Position numbers and translations under genes: made by a program. The notes beneath the pieces were generated by a model that was not told where the DNA came from, ran no database searches, and saw only the letters and a list, made by a program, of their open reading frames with translations. Below are positions 34,030-45,250 of a stretch of 64,000 nucleotides of DNA, one piece after another (the stretch's first letter is position 1; every line of letters starts with the position of its first letter). This DNA is from Sipunculus nudus (lineage: Eukaryota > Annelida > Sipuncula > Golfingiida > Sipunculidae): positions 48,054,695 through 48,118,694 of the forward strand of contig CM049316.1 of the NCBI GenBank assembly GCA_026874595.1, given 5' to 3'.

Positions 34030-34195
34030 TGGTGTCTTAGGCAAGTGACACTCAACAAGACAAGTCGCTTTATTGTTTTTTACAGACTGCGACAGGTGCA
34101 GCTCGTTACCGTAAAACGGGTATTAAACTTGAACATATAGCTTATACCGGTATATGGCGCTACCGCCATAACTTCACTCTGATACATTTATCACA
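34030..34195 (-). repeat. Gypsy-1 5' LTR (166 bp)
   Basis: On the minus strand it starts TGTGATAAATG and ends CTAAGACACCA. Matches the LTR at 30196-30373 throughout (for example AGCTTATACCGGTA and CTACCGCCATAACTTCA on plus). Contains AATAAA on the minus strand (AACAATAAAGCGAC), a likely polyadenylation signal. Confidence 0.92.
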
Positions 34196-35477
34196 GTGAC
34201 CTCATTACTACGCAACTGCTGAAGATCTTCCCCTTAAATTTGACACACCAGTGGTTCCCTCTGTGTTCTCAGATGAGTTCGAAAACTGGTGGACTTGACA
34301 TTGATTTTTAAGGTCATATCTGCGTATTTATAGGTTGAAATGACCCCTATAACTTTTGAAGAACTGCACATTTGTACACAGATGTGATAGACAAAATGTT
34401 TCAACCAAGTTCTCAGAGGACGTTATCTTGATGGTCAAATCAGAAAAATTAAGCCTCGTCTTTAGCATTTTTGTGATGTAATAACTTTGGAAGTATTGTT
34501 TACCGGTGCACATTTGATGCACAAGTTGTTTCCATCAAGTTCTTGTCCGAGTTTAAAAACTGATGACCTTGACCTTATCTTATTGTTCTCATGCACATCC
34601 TGTATAGATCGGTCGTATTGGATTCAGCCTTCACTTAAGTGTGGGTAATCAATTAAGGAAATACCCAAACCACCTTAGTGTCACAGGGTCCAGTTCTTCA
34701 ACCCTGTTCTTCAGTATTTTGGTTTTCAAATAATAAAATTCATGTAATGAATGATAGCCGATAATGTCATGGCAGTCAGCTGAGCGTCACAATCTGTGGG
34801 TCAATGATCAGCAATGAAGACCTTCGGTTCAAGATTATAAAATCATACATTAACTACCAATTGAAGAATTCCCATACTGAAAATGCAATTTACAGGCACG
34901 ACTGTTTAGTATACCAGCAACTGTACCAGCTTAAATAAATACAGGTATTACCAAGTGACAATCAGTCTGTCACAATAGTAATTTTTATACATGATGTCAA
35001 TAATTTAATAACAAATAGTTAAGCATAGAGCTTGTTTGCTGTTTTCATGCATTTACTGACTTGGCATATCCGCTCAAAGGCAACCTTAATCGTTCTTCTT
35101 ATCAAGCTAAATTAGTCAGTGTTAAATTATATGATTAGTCATTGTATGTAATAATTCTTAAAAGTACACATTAGCAATTAGGATATTTCTTTTTTCTTAA
35201 TAAACTTTATTTGACAAGTGAATATATCAAACATGTCAGACAGGAGAAATGGACTAAAATAAGTTTGTATATATAAGGGTCTTGGAGAGATATGTCAAAG
35301 GGGGAGAGGAGACTGGTAACACAGGAGAGAAGCAGGAACAGAGTGTAGAGTGTAGGAGACAAAATAGTGGAGAGAGAAGAGGTATAAAGTAGAGAGTGAA
35401 CAGGATGAAAAGGAGTTATTGTGATCGTCCGAACCGCAAAAGTGAGAGACTTTATATATACAGTTTAATCTTGTTGA
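34196..35477. other. Unassigned region with old repeat segments
   Basis: 34260-34600 holds two or three degenerate segments with CCAAGTTCT and GATGACCTTGACCTT-like motifs, similar in style to the array at 35550-35900. 35290-35420 is strongly purine-rich on plus (GAGAG/GGAGA). No gene seen. Confidence 0.45.
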
Positions 35478-35549
35478 ATGTATGGACTTTTATATATCAG
35501 TTACATTTATGGCGGAGAAAATAAATTGTTGAACAACATCCACCATCAG

Positions 35550-36100
35550 TTATGGGGCAAACACAAATCATACATATTTACGGATTTGACGAAAAAGGCT
35601 CAAGGTCACCAGTCTTTGAACAAATTCGAGATATTGGTGGAAATATTTTTGTTATTGTCTAATTTAAAGGAAACCGATGCAGTACTTCAAAAGTTATGGG
35701 GTTAACAGAATTCCTATAAATTCGCAGATTTGACCTTGAAGACCAAGCTCAAAGTCACCAAACATCAAACATGTCTGAGATCTCGGTGGAACAATTCATG
35801 TGTCAAATTTCAATAAAAAAGATATGATGTGTTAACAAAGTTATTGGGTTAACCAAAATCTTATATATCGGCAGATTTCACCCAGGCCAAGGTCGCATCT
35901 TTTCAAACTTGATCGACAAGTTATAATTCTGACATCTTTCATTTTGCTTTTTCAGAAAAATTCTTTTATGGACTTGAGCAAAAATTGTTTTTTGACCAAG
36001 GCCACTCTCATAGTAAATGTCATAAACCCAATTTACTTAGATTTAACCTTATAACCCATACATGTGCATAGTATGAAAGGAATCTCCCCATTGATTTTTA
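35550..36100. repeat. Tandem dispersed repeat, three units of about 145 bp
   Basis: Anchors TTATGGGGCAA (35550), TTATGGGGTTAAC (35694) and TTATTGGGTTAACC (35841), each followed by GCAGATTTGACC-like and CAAGGTCACC-like segments. Diverged and non-coding. Confidence 0.7.
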
Positions 36101-36260
36101 TGATAATGCTTACAGTACTTCTCAACTGGCAACGAAAAAAAGCACGAAAACAAAAAAAGGATAATTTATGGCGCCACCAGTTCCGGTAGGAGACAAAGCT
36201 ATCCAAGATATTCGGTCGTCTTGATTTTTGGACAAATCCGTGCCAGAGATGTAGACTAGA
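36090..36260. repeat. Dispersed block related to 63755-63900
   Basis: Shared landmarks: GCTTACAGTACT, CAACTGGCAA, GGCGCCACCAG, GAGACAAAGCTATCCAAGAT and TTGATTTTTGGAC. Preceded by GACCAAGGCCACTCTCATAG (35996), which also follows the 63.8-kb copy, so both come from the same tandem family. Confidence 0.75.
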
Positions 36261-37078
36261 TGGGGACTCGAGTCCCCTTTTTTAGGGACCCAGACTCGGA
36301 CTTGGGCTCGAGCTTTCTTGAATCGGAATTGTACTCGGACTCGGAGGTAAGGAATCGAATCATCAGGCAGAGTCAAGCTCGAGTCCAACGTTGGAAAAGT
36401 TCTGTCATATACCATAAAGACATGTAGGTCTATATACATATGCGAACTACTAACAAAAGGACTCTATGTAATTAATCCTTCAAGTAAAAGGCACGTACAT
36501 GAAAACTAACTATTTACAAACTATATGATTTATATATGATTTACATTTAAATCTGTCATTTCAAAAATATATAAAAGATACTTTAAAGCATTACTAAAGA
36601 AGTTTACTAATGGGGCACGTTTTTAATAAGTATTTTCACTTGTTTACTCTTACTGGTAGGCCAGAACATCCTTATTAAAAAGTAGGACAAAAGTAGGACT
36701 GGAACCATACAGGTAATTACAACGTTGGTGGTCAGTTTTTAACTGCTGTTTTAAGACCACATAGTGGTGTAATTGTCAATGGTTGTTTATTTGTAATAAG
36801 AAAATCACATTTTTACAGGAATTCACTACATTTTGAAATTGTTAAAAAGCAAGACAACCTCTAGGAAAGTTGGGAAAATGTAGGCAGATTTTAAGAAAAA
36901 GAGTAAGGGGGAGGGGGGGGGGGGACCTTGCATAAGCCATAGCCTCAAAATGAAAAAAAAGGACTATTTATTTTGAATTCCTTAAGAAGCCTCCCTCCTC
37001 GCACAAATGTAACATTTCATGTTCCTCTCTATATCTTATTATGGGCTTTACAATGAAACCCTCTTTTTATCATGGAAA
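36261..37078. other. Unassigned region with a CTCGAG palindrome and ACTCGG repeats
   Basis: GGGGACTCGAGTCCCC (36262-36277) is a perfect palindrome inside a patch rich in ACTCGG/GAGTCC (36262-36395). A G-run is at 36911-36923. No gene seen. Confidence 0.5.
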
Positions 37079-37292
37079 GTCGAGGGGTAAAACGCGCGGC
37101 TCTATCCGCTGACGACCCAGGTTGGATCCCCGGTGTGGCTATGAGAGTGGGTTGTAGTTACCGTCCACGGTCAGTGGTTTTCTCCGGCTTCCTCCACCAA
37201 TACAAACTACCGGACGCCATCATCGGAGCCATGGAGAGTGCCGTGATTAGTTATAATAGCTATTTGTACAATCCATGTAAAATAAATAAGTT
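37079..37292 (+). mobile_element. tRNA-derived SINE
   Basis: The head has tRNA-like features: a B-box-like GGTTGGATCC (37120-37129) preceded at the right distance by GCGCGGCTCTATCCGC. The body carries GGTTTTCTCCGGCTTCCTCC, a signature of molluscan and other invertebrate SINEs. The tail ends CCATGTAAAATAAATAAG. Same tail as 20846-20945. Transcription by RNA polymerase III and LINE-dependent mobilisation are known for the class. Confidence 0.8.
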
Positions 37293-38239
37293 AAAAAAAC
37301 CGTTATTTTAGATATACAGAGTTTTAGGCGTGTGCGTATAGAAGTATCTTTCACACTGAGCTCCTGCAATTTTGATATGATGGTCAATTCTTTTCAATGT
37401 TAACTCAAGATAGTTATTCTGATCAATAAAAGTAAGTGCCAAGAAAATGGTTGATCGTCTTTACAGTGGGAAAAAAGACCCCCCCCCCCCCCCCCTACAC
37501 ACACACGTGCGCGCACTTTTCACGGGTATCAACTGATTGGCATTTTTATCCCATCTAGTGCCCTTCATTAAGATATATGTTTGTATGCGAGCAGTTATTT
37601 AAAGAGAACCAACTTGGTAAATGAAAAAAAAAAAAATGGAAGTTACACAATGCTTCATTTGTACACTTTTGTTTTAGCCAATGCTTCAGACATATTAACC
37701 TATGAATAATTAAAATATCTTATTCAGTCTTCATATGACGTTCACATGAAATCTTATTGTAGCTAAAGGAACATTATTAACAGGACTGGAATATTATCTC
37801 TTGGTAGGCTGTGCAGGAGATTAGCTGTCATACTTAACATGTTTATTGCAGCCCATAAGTGATACACATAATGACCAGAATCAATAAATAATGGCAACTT
37901 GTCAGCAACTGGTTACAACAATCGGAAGTTCCAAGGTTTACAGGAGATATGTGATGGAGTATTACACTTAAATTATAGCATTTGATGCAAGAATTGCTCC
38001 AAGAACACTAAACAGTGCTGATAAACTGTTTTTTCCATAACCAGCATCTTGATGGAGATGCCAAGGATCTAATAGGTGAATGGGTATACCAGAGAGCAAG
38101 ATCTTTACTTCAGAGAGAATAAGGTGACCAATATAAGATTTCCTTGGCTTATGTCAACAAACGTTTGAAGTGGCCTGTGATCAGGTATGATGATAGTTCT
38201 TCTCCTAAACATCTGTCATACTTCTTGGTGAAATGTCTT
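37293..38239. other. Unassigned region
   Basis: No gene seen. A C-run (37479-37495) and CACACACGTGCGCGC follow each other near 37500. Confidence 0.45.
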
Positions 38240-38422
38240 TGTTATATATGCATAACTACTTTAATTGAATAAGACTTAAACGTTCAGTACAAGTTCCTAC
38301 GAAATTAAGCGTACAAAACCATGCATACACGACTGCGCATGCTCAGTGCCATCTTGTATATTCTTGTAGTTTCGACGAAATAAATAGGTTGTTGCCTTCA
38401 CGAGGTTTTGTTGTTTTTATCA
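38240..38422 (+). repeat. Candidate Gypsy-2 5' LTR
   Basis: Begins TGTTATATATG and ends TTTTTATCA (TG...CA), with AATAAA near 38380, and is followed within about 90 bp by the gag ATG (38511). No second copy exists in the window to confirm the borders. Confidence 0.4.
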
Positions 38423-38510
38423 AAACTGCAGTCGTTATTGGGTCCACTTCCCCAGTCCATGACATTTCCTAGCGACAAGAGTGCGTCTGATTCCACAGTG
38501 ACATCTCAAG

Positions 38511-39060
38511 ATGGACGGGGATAAACTATTAAATTTAGCTCAGTTCTCGATTGAACCGTCGGACAATGCTAACGCAAATATCTGACAGCACAAAATATTA
38601 TAAATGGTAAAAGGAAAAAGGCTATGGTTCTCCATTTAACGAGGGAGGAGGTGCTTCGACTGAGTAAAATCCAACGGAGTTACGGAAAATGACGATTTTC
38701 AGCACACAAAACAAAAGCCGATGGACTATTTTGCACCCAGACGTAATGTGGAATATGAGACATTTATATTCTTGCAAACTAGCCAACAACAAGGTGAGTA
38801 TTTGGACAAGTTTCACGCCCGGTTACAATCACTTTGTAAGCATTGTGATTTCGCTGATAAGGATTAGAGAGATAAAATCACAGATTATCCAAAAATGAGA
38901 AAGTCAGGAACAACGGTCTTATTGATCCGAATTTCTCGCTGGCGAACTTGTTTACTTATGATAAACCTCTTGAAGCCACCAATCAACAAACACAGACCAC
39001 TGTAAATTCTATTTACGTCAGAACTTATTCTCGTCATGATGGTCGGCGTTTGTTTGTATA
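38511..39060 (+). pseudogene. Gypsy-2 gag
   Basis: Starts MDGDKLLNLAQFSIEPSDN, then frameshifts. The middle reads NVEYETFIFLQTSQQQGEYL, then KFHARLQSLCKHCDFADKD, which are typical Ty3 gag landmarks (F-R/Q-x-QxxGE, RL-x6-C-x-F). Several stops. Confidence 0.75.
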
Positions 39061-39149
39061 GCACAAACAGCATCAGTCTAGTTCACGCCTATCTCACCAG
39101 GGGGCTCAGGGACAAAGGTTCACAGAAACACACCACTGGCAAACCCATT

Positions 39150-39540
39150 CAAACTTCAACCTGCCCAAGCTGTGGAGGTTCTCCTCATGCTCAAAAACAA
39201 TGCAAGACTTGGGGCAAACATGTCACGAATGTAAAAAATGCAATCATTTTAAGTCCTGTTTGCAGGACTTCCGGCCATACTGCATCAAGACAGACCCATT
39301 TTGTTGAGACTGGAACTTCATATGATAGTCAATCTGATATTGTAGAACCATCCTATCCTATGATGAGTATGAACATTAGGGTTTTATATAAAGCCACTGC
39401 CACCAGTGTTAGTGTGAAACCATATTATTGTGCTTTAACACTGAACAACACACCAACCATGATGGAGATGGATACCATGGATGGGTATCTTGAAGCCTGT
39501 AGCATTCTCTGAGTGGGGAGCCCGAAATGTTCCAATCTTA
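39150..39540 (+). pseudogene. Gypsy-2 zinc knuckles and protease start, fused by deletion to the RT region
   Basis: CPSCGGSPHAQKQC fits C-x2-C-x4-H-x4-C. A second knuckle, CHECKKCNHFKSC, is in another frame. The protease begins ALTLNNTPTMMEMDT, but after DT the frame runs straight into ILSEWGARNVP-like sequence that belongs at the start of RT. The protease body and the RT N-terminus are deleted. Confidence 0.75.
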
Positions 39541-40290
39541 AAGCCAAATGGCGACGTCAGGTTTCGTGTTGACTAATGCTACTGTCAAAGTTGACCGGCA
39601 CCTGATCCCAAACATCGATGATCTGTAAGTTAGACCTTAGTCAGGCCTGTCAGCAGGTGTGCATGGAAGACGATTCGCAGAACCTAACGACGATCAGTAC
39701 AACCAAAGGAATTTTCTCGTTTACGCGGCTGTGCTACGGAGTTTCGTCAGCATTCGGAATTTTCCAACCGATTATGGAACAATCGTACAGGGCATTCCTA
39801 TTGTTGTCTAATATTTCGATGACATCATCGTGTTTGGAAGAAATGACCCAGAAGCGCGTGCTAACCTCATCACAACCTTACGCCGTTCACAAGAAGCTGG
39901 TCTGAAAGTGAACTGTAACAAATATTTATTCTTACGTCCCACGTATGAAGGTCTAGGTCTACAACTCAACAAGGATGGTATCCATCCTACCAACGAAGAG
40001 GTTACTGTAATTCAGAATGCACCAATACCTACCTGTGTGTGACAGATCTGAAAAGTTACTTTGGACTAGTCAACTATTATCACAAGTTTATGGGTAACTT
40101 GAGCTCGGTACTTGCGCCGCTGTATCAGTTACTACACAAAGATGAGCCATGTTGCTGGAGTGTTGACCAGCAAAGCGCGTTCGAAAAGTCGAAGGAATAC
40201 GGGATATCGCTTATACCGATACTCTCGTGTGTGGAGGCAGTAAATGACTGCCTGCTTCAAAAACTGCAGGCAAACACATGTGCCCCCTAA
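39525..40290 (+). pseudogene. Gypsy-2 reverse transcriptase
   Basis: ILKPNGDVRFRVD, then MICKLDLSQACQQV, FTRLCYGVSSAFGIFQ, YFDDIIVFGRND (the YxDD box, about 39815) and KSYFGLVNYYHKFMGNLSS. The YFDD box is intact but a stop lies just before it, and at least three frame changes are needed to read the domain. Confidence 0.82.
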
Positions 40291-40949
40291 CGTCCAGCCT
40301 GACCAGTCCATTCATACGACACAGCAGTGTGGGCACTGGACATAGTGTTTTTAATTGCCGATCATCCTGATACTTATTATTCATAAGATTTATTTTGCCG
40401 TGCTAAACCTTAATACAGAACAGGAAAAGACATAAGATAATTCTGTATTCGGCACAGTTTGCATTAGAATTTGATCTTGAATCAACTGTCTTGTAGCGTC
40501 TGATATAAGGGAAACTTACACAGAGTCTTTATTCATTGATAAACGTCATATTTTGCAGGTTTCCTTGAAATATGATACATTATGGTACGAAACAATTGTA
40601 ACCTCGTATTTATTTAATGATCATAATAATTAAAGAGATTCCATAGCGCATATAAGCTCACAAGGTGGAGACTGTCAGTTTCGTCCGTGTTAATGAGTTT
40701 CCGGCTGAATCACGCTTGCCTGCACGAACATGCTTCCGGCTGCGCCAGCCGGTCGTTCTTCTCCTCCATCTACACGAGAAGCTGCATTAGCGATATCCCG
40801 TATTACTGCAATCCTCCAGGGTGTGAGTGCATTACAATCCAGAACTACCGCTCATACTGAGTTGCGATGCTTGACAATATGGCGTGGAGGTTGCTCTGTC
40901 CAACCAGATACCAAATGATTTCGATAAACCGATTTCATACGCGTCAAGG

Positions 40950-41230
40950 TCACTCGCACCCACGCATAAATTCTACAAATACCTGTATGGAAGAGATTTT
41001 ACAATACAGACGGATCACAAACCGTTTCTGTGACTTTTGAAAGAGAACCTCTTGATTTCGACGGTGGCAAGTGCCCGTTTGCAGCGATAGGCACTGACCT
41101 TGTCTACTTATCAATATCACTTGAAGGGAGTGTGCAGTGCAAACGCAGACATACTGAGTAGATTGCCTCTCGCCACAACGCTCGCACGCGTACCAGAAAA
41201 AAGCTCGGAGGCTCTTAAACGACACTCCTG
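40950..41230 (+). pseudogene. Gypsy-2 RNase H remnant
   Basis: KYLYGRDFTIQTDHKPF-type motif at about 40977-41030 and SNADILSRLPLA-like sequence near 41140-41170, both on plus in broken frames. Confidence 0.65.
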
Positions 41231-41264
41231 TAACAGCTCAGATTATCGCTCACTGGACCAGTAA

Positions 41265-41755
41265 AGACCCAGTGCTAGCAAAAGTGCGCAACTTCGTCTT
41301 AATGGGCTGGCAGACTACAGACGCGCCTGAGTTGACTCCATATACAAGTCGTCGAAACGAACTAAGTGTAGAACAGAAGGTGTTGATGTGGGCCTCTCGT
41401 GTCATAGTTCCACCGCAAGGTCAAGATCGATTGCTCGATGAATTACACGAAACCCAACCCGGGATAGTATGTATGAAATGACCGGCTCGCAGTTATCTGT
41501 GGTGGCCGGGAATGGACGCTGAAATCGAGAAAAGGGTGAAAGAGTATACAATATGCCCGGCACATGCAAACCAACCACCAGACGCACCCCTCCATCCTTG
41601 GAAATAGCCCGTCCTACACTGGCATCGTGTTCATATCGACTACGCAGGACCGTTTGAGGGACGGGTGGTAGTGGATGCCTCCGCTAAATGTATAGATGCT
41701 CATATGGTACATTTGTCAACTTTAGATTTAACAATCACTTAACTGCGTCAGTTTC
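41265..41755 (+). pseudogene. Gypsy-2 integrase, truncated
   Basis: RVIVPPQGQDRLLDELHETQPG, then YLWWPGMDAEIEKRV, then HRVHIDYAGPF with the first catalytic Asp. The zinc region keeps only one of the two expected Cys (TICPAHANQP). Sequence similarity ends before the second Asp. Confidence 0.78.
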
Positions 41756-42048
41756 AGGAGTGCAAGTGAACTCACAAGCCCAGCCATAGTGAATTAACGG
41801 GTAACAGGCCCGAGCTGTAATGATTAAACGGTTTAGAGGCCCGAATCTTAATGAATGTAAAGGGAATGTAATCGTGTCGTAGTGACTGATTATTGTCACT
41901 CAAATTGTACATGATCACTTGACTCCGTTGCGCGGTAACAAACCACGCATTATATAAATAGGGTGTTGCTAAGAGCATATTCTGAGCTATACAAAACACC
42001 ATGTTGAGATATAGTCAACATTGGGCTCTCATGAGTCACTCATAACCT

Positions 42049-42521
42049 TGTAGCTGCTTATTTATTCTGGGAGGAAATAGGGCTTGCACTTGCACAATTT
42101 TAAAAGATAAAATACCACTTTTTTACTTAAATAATACTTAAGCCTAAACCTTCAAAATATCAGGACTGCATATTATTATCCAAACTTATAAATGAAACAG
42201 AAAGAAACTTACCAGGCTAGATAAAAGGACTGCTCTTTGGTAGTGGGTGGACTTCACCTTGGTAGCCGATACTGTCGTAAAACCAACCCCAAGGTAAATA
42301 AGAAGCCATATACCCTCTGCCTGCCACAGAGGGCAGGCATAGGGGTCCACTGCTCGATGATCCAAGAGAGGCGGAATCGCCAGGGCAAGGGGGTTTTATC
42401 CCAGAGGGGCAGAGGGCGAAGTCCTTAGCTGCCTGTGATTGGCTATGGGGCATCTCTATATTGACTGCCAATCAGTGTTGATGTCCCACCCCTGCCCAGG
42501 TCAAAGGGCAAGAATGTTACA
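42049..42521 (-). repeat. LARD-like element 3' LTR (473 bp)
   Basis: Near-identical to 47693-48102 except for a segment of roughly 65 bp (about 42297-42362, with CTCTGCCTGCC / GGGCAGGCAT inverted motif) present only here, plus scattered substitutions. Minus-strand AATAAA lies about 10 nt from the LTR end. Confidence 0.9.
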
Positions 42522-42533
42522 TCCTTCCCCCTA
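42522..42533 (-). promoter_or_regulatory. LARD-like element polypurine tract
   Basis: Minus strand AGGGGGAAGGA immediately before the 3' LTR TGTAAC. Confidence 0.75.
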
Positions 42534-43526
42534 TAGGGAAAATTTTACACTACAGTGGAAAATTTTGCGATAGCAGTCATGATATCTAGCGTTTGGAGAG
42601 GTGGGTTTGTTTTTGTTTGTTTGTTATATGACCAAAACATGGCTGGCAGCTAGGCTGTGTATAGGCTGTTAGCCGGCTACCCAACCACTAACTCCCATGT
42701 TGGGAGGGGGGAGGTAGGTTTATCCAATGCTACAACAGCGGGTAGGGAGTGTTCTCTCCCCACACAGTACCTCCAGTGATTAGGGACTTTGCAGTCTTGT
42801 AGTTGTTTTGAAGGTTCAGGGGTTGCGTAATTTTTATTGGACATTCAAAAACAATATAAAATATTCAAAGATACATCACTGATATTCAACATGCACCAGG
42901 GACAGTAAGTTTTTACATGTTACAGTCCATCAGTGAGCTAGGTGGCCGTAAAGGATTTAATAACATATCAGTCCAGTTGGTGGCGCCACAGGCCTCAGTA
43001 TTAAGTCAAGGTGTTCTGCATTTATAAAAGCGTCCAATATCTGGCTGTAGTGATGTGTTGACTCAGGTTCAGATTGTTGTCGCAGAAGAGCTGAGCCGGA
43101 CCACACTGATGGCTGACAACTGGTTCACGTGAGAATATAACCTCTGAAAATAAAGCACAAGAGCGGCAGTATCTGTCCTTATGACACAAGTACATTTTCT
43201 GCAGCTGTACCCTAGACATAACTATTAAAAAAAAATAACTCACATAAATTTCGCAAAATCAAACATAAAGAATGCTGATAAGCGGCCCCTTTGTAAAACA
43301 TGAAAAGAACACTTGATCTAAGGTTTTAACTATAAATGATCAAATAAACTTGGCAACGGTTACATAAAGGGACCCTCCAATATAAGAAGAATCTGGGGTC
43401 CTTTCTCCGTTTTATATGGAGTATATAAAACTAGTGGTAACTATGGTCCCTAAAAGTTGTATAGCCCGAAGATACAAGATTGGCAAAAGTAACCAACGTA
43501 TCAGATTTAATGGACAGTATTTTCTT

Positions 43527-43820
43527 TGTGCCCTGTCTGGCCTCACAACTGTAACGGAATTTATTTAGAACCCCGTCTGGCTGAAACATGCCCCCTCACT
43601 GGGCTAATTAATATTTCGACCACTGGTCTACTAATACAGCGAAATTCACTCGCACACTGTATCATCATCTGATCAGTGTTTAGACGTATATGCTTTACCC
43701 TCAGGTAAGCTTTTCATAAACTATTTATTCTGTGCCCTGTTTGGCCTCAAAAGCTAAACGGTTTTTTTAAGCCCCGCTCGGCCGAAATATGCCCTCTCAC
43801 TGGGCTAAAATACGAACTAC
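43527..43820. repeat. Two 204-bp-spaced repeats inside the LARD-like element
   Basis: TGTGCCCTGT-TGGCCTCA ... CCCCG-CTGGC-GAAA-ATGCCC-CTCACTGGGCTAA occurs at 43527 and again at 43731. Each copy is about 80 bp. Not coding. Confidence 0.7.
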
Positions 43821-44689
43821 AACCAACCAAGTAATTATAATCAGGTATCAGCGAGATTTCTCGCAAAATGTACGATCTCCTTTTATTATTAAACATAGTA
43901 ATACATGAAATAATACTACCAGATAATTCAACGATTGCACAGTAGTTTTAATCAGTTAGAGAAAGTCTACCTGTAATACGCAACACCTATACATGACTTT
44001 AATTGAGGGAAGCAGTGCTGCCCAAGAATTTGTTAAATCAAAGTTATTTATTTCCCTACAAGTATCTATGAATATAACATTCAAATTAGATATCAGGGTT
44101 AGTTACTTATTTATTAGTTTATTTGAATAATGATAATTTCCTTTTTAATCTGTTTCTAGCATTTAGAGTTTACTGTTTATATTTTTATACATCATTATTT
44201 TATCATCAAGAATATTATCATTCTGATTTTTATCATTATTTCTTTCTTTTTTATTAAGCTCTGTAGATTCAGATTATGTGTAATAGCTAACTAAGTTTGT
44301 AGTACTCGGAGTTATATTAACATTTCTTAACTCAAATCTTCAGTGAAATATGTATTTTGGTTACAAAAATAATGTTCAACCCATCCAGCAATGTATATGT
44401 AGTTTGTTATTTAATTTAAATATCATTACTCTCAACTGCAATATAGAGTGGACATAACCTTGAAGTCAGCTTATTTATTCATTTTATTCGTGTATTTATT
44501 CAACTTATTTAGTATTTTGGTGTTATTTGGTGTTAATATTATTGATAGGATTTCAATGAAAATTAAACTAATTAAACAAGTTAAGCTTCTAAATGAGTGA
44601 TGCCAGTTTAACTGGCGTGTTAAGTATGCACACTTGTCTAATTTATTTTAATTACTCCCAATACTTAAGAGAGACAAATTTGTGCTGGT

Positions 44690-45250
44690 TGATGTTATAG
44701 CTAGGTTTAGATATGATGACAGGTACAATCGTATGCAAGTGGCGCCACCATACCAGATACAAAATACTCTAGGTGAAAGGTGGTACCCTGCCAAATTCGA
44801 GAACTCTCTAGGCAGAAAGGCACTGGAGTGCAATATGCAAAACCTATAAGGCAAACATGAAGCCATGTCAGACACCACATACACTTGGTAAAAATTGTTT
44901 CCATACCGGAGAACATCTCCTAAAAAGCGACTGGGAACTTTGCCAGCAACAAAACACTGCATAAGAAGGAACAACCACGCCGAGTATCACCCAAGGCAAC
45001 TGGTATATATTTTATGCCCTAACATGCTAAACTTAATAAAAACTCAACCAGGAAAAGCACATACTATGCCGGGATAAGAATCCTAACAAGCGACTAGTAA
45101 AACTCTCAAGGTTCAGGCAGAATAAATGGTACTATGCCAGATACTGAGATCTAGGCAAATAGAATACCAATAACAAACCTTCCAGGTATGTCAGACATGT
45201 TACATCCAGCCTATATAGGTAGTTAATTTCACCAGAAAAATTCAAAGTTA
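44690..45250. repeat. Degenerate short tandem motif inside the LARD-like element
   Basis: Irregular repeats of ATACCAGATAC / CTATGCCAGATACTGAGATCTAGG / CTCTAGGCAGAAAGG type at 20-45 bp spacing. The minus-strand 108-codon frame here (44648-44974) matches nothing I know. Confidence 0.45.

Larger units (their letters stand above)
30196..34195 (-). mobile_element. Ty3/gypsy LTR retrotransposon, 4.0 kb, decayed (Gypsy-1)
   Basis: Both LTRs are present; between them, reading on the minus strand, come gag, two CCHC knuckles, protease, RT, RNase H and integrase in the usual Ty3 order. A purine tract (AAAGAACGGAGGAG) precedes the 3' LTR and a TGGCGACAAGG segment follows the 5' LTR as candidate primer site. 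Every domain carries damage: missing gag N-terminus, frameshifts, a deleted RT active site, and stops in integrase. No matching target duplication is seen (flanks AAATG and GTGAC), which could reflect mutation or recombination. Confidence 0.93.
38240..41755 (+). mobile_element. Ty3/gypsy element, 3'-truncated and decayed (Gypsy-2)
   Basis: Plus-strand order: candidate 5' LTR, gag, two CCHC knuckles, start of protease, RT, RNase H, integrase. It stops inside the integrase core with no 3' LTR, and 41756-42044 is unassigned. It is a different family from Gypsy-1 (different gag, knuckle and RT sequence). All domains are broken by stops or frameshifts. Confidence 0.88.

Noticed and set aside
37079-37140. 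A functional tRNA gene
   Set aside because: The B-box-like segment belongs to a SINE head; the acceptor stem and anticodon arm cannot be folded convincingly and a SINE body follows.
44648-44974. 108-codon minus-strand open frame as a gene carried by the LARD-like element
   Set aside because: It overlaps a degenerate tandem motif, is read in part in another minus frame as well, and shows no known domain.
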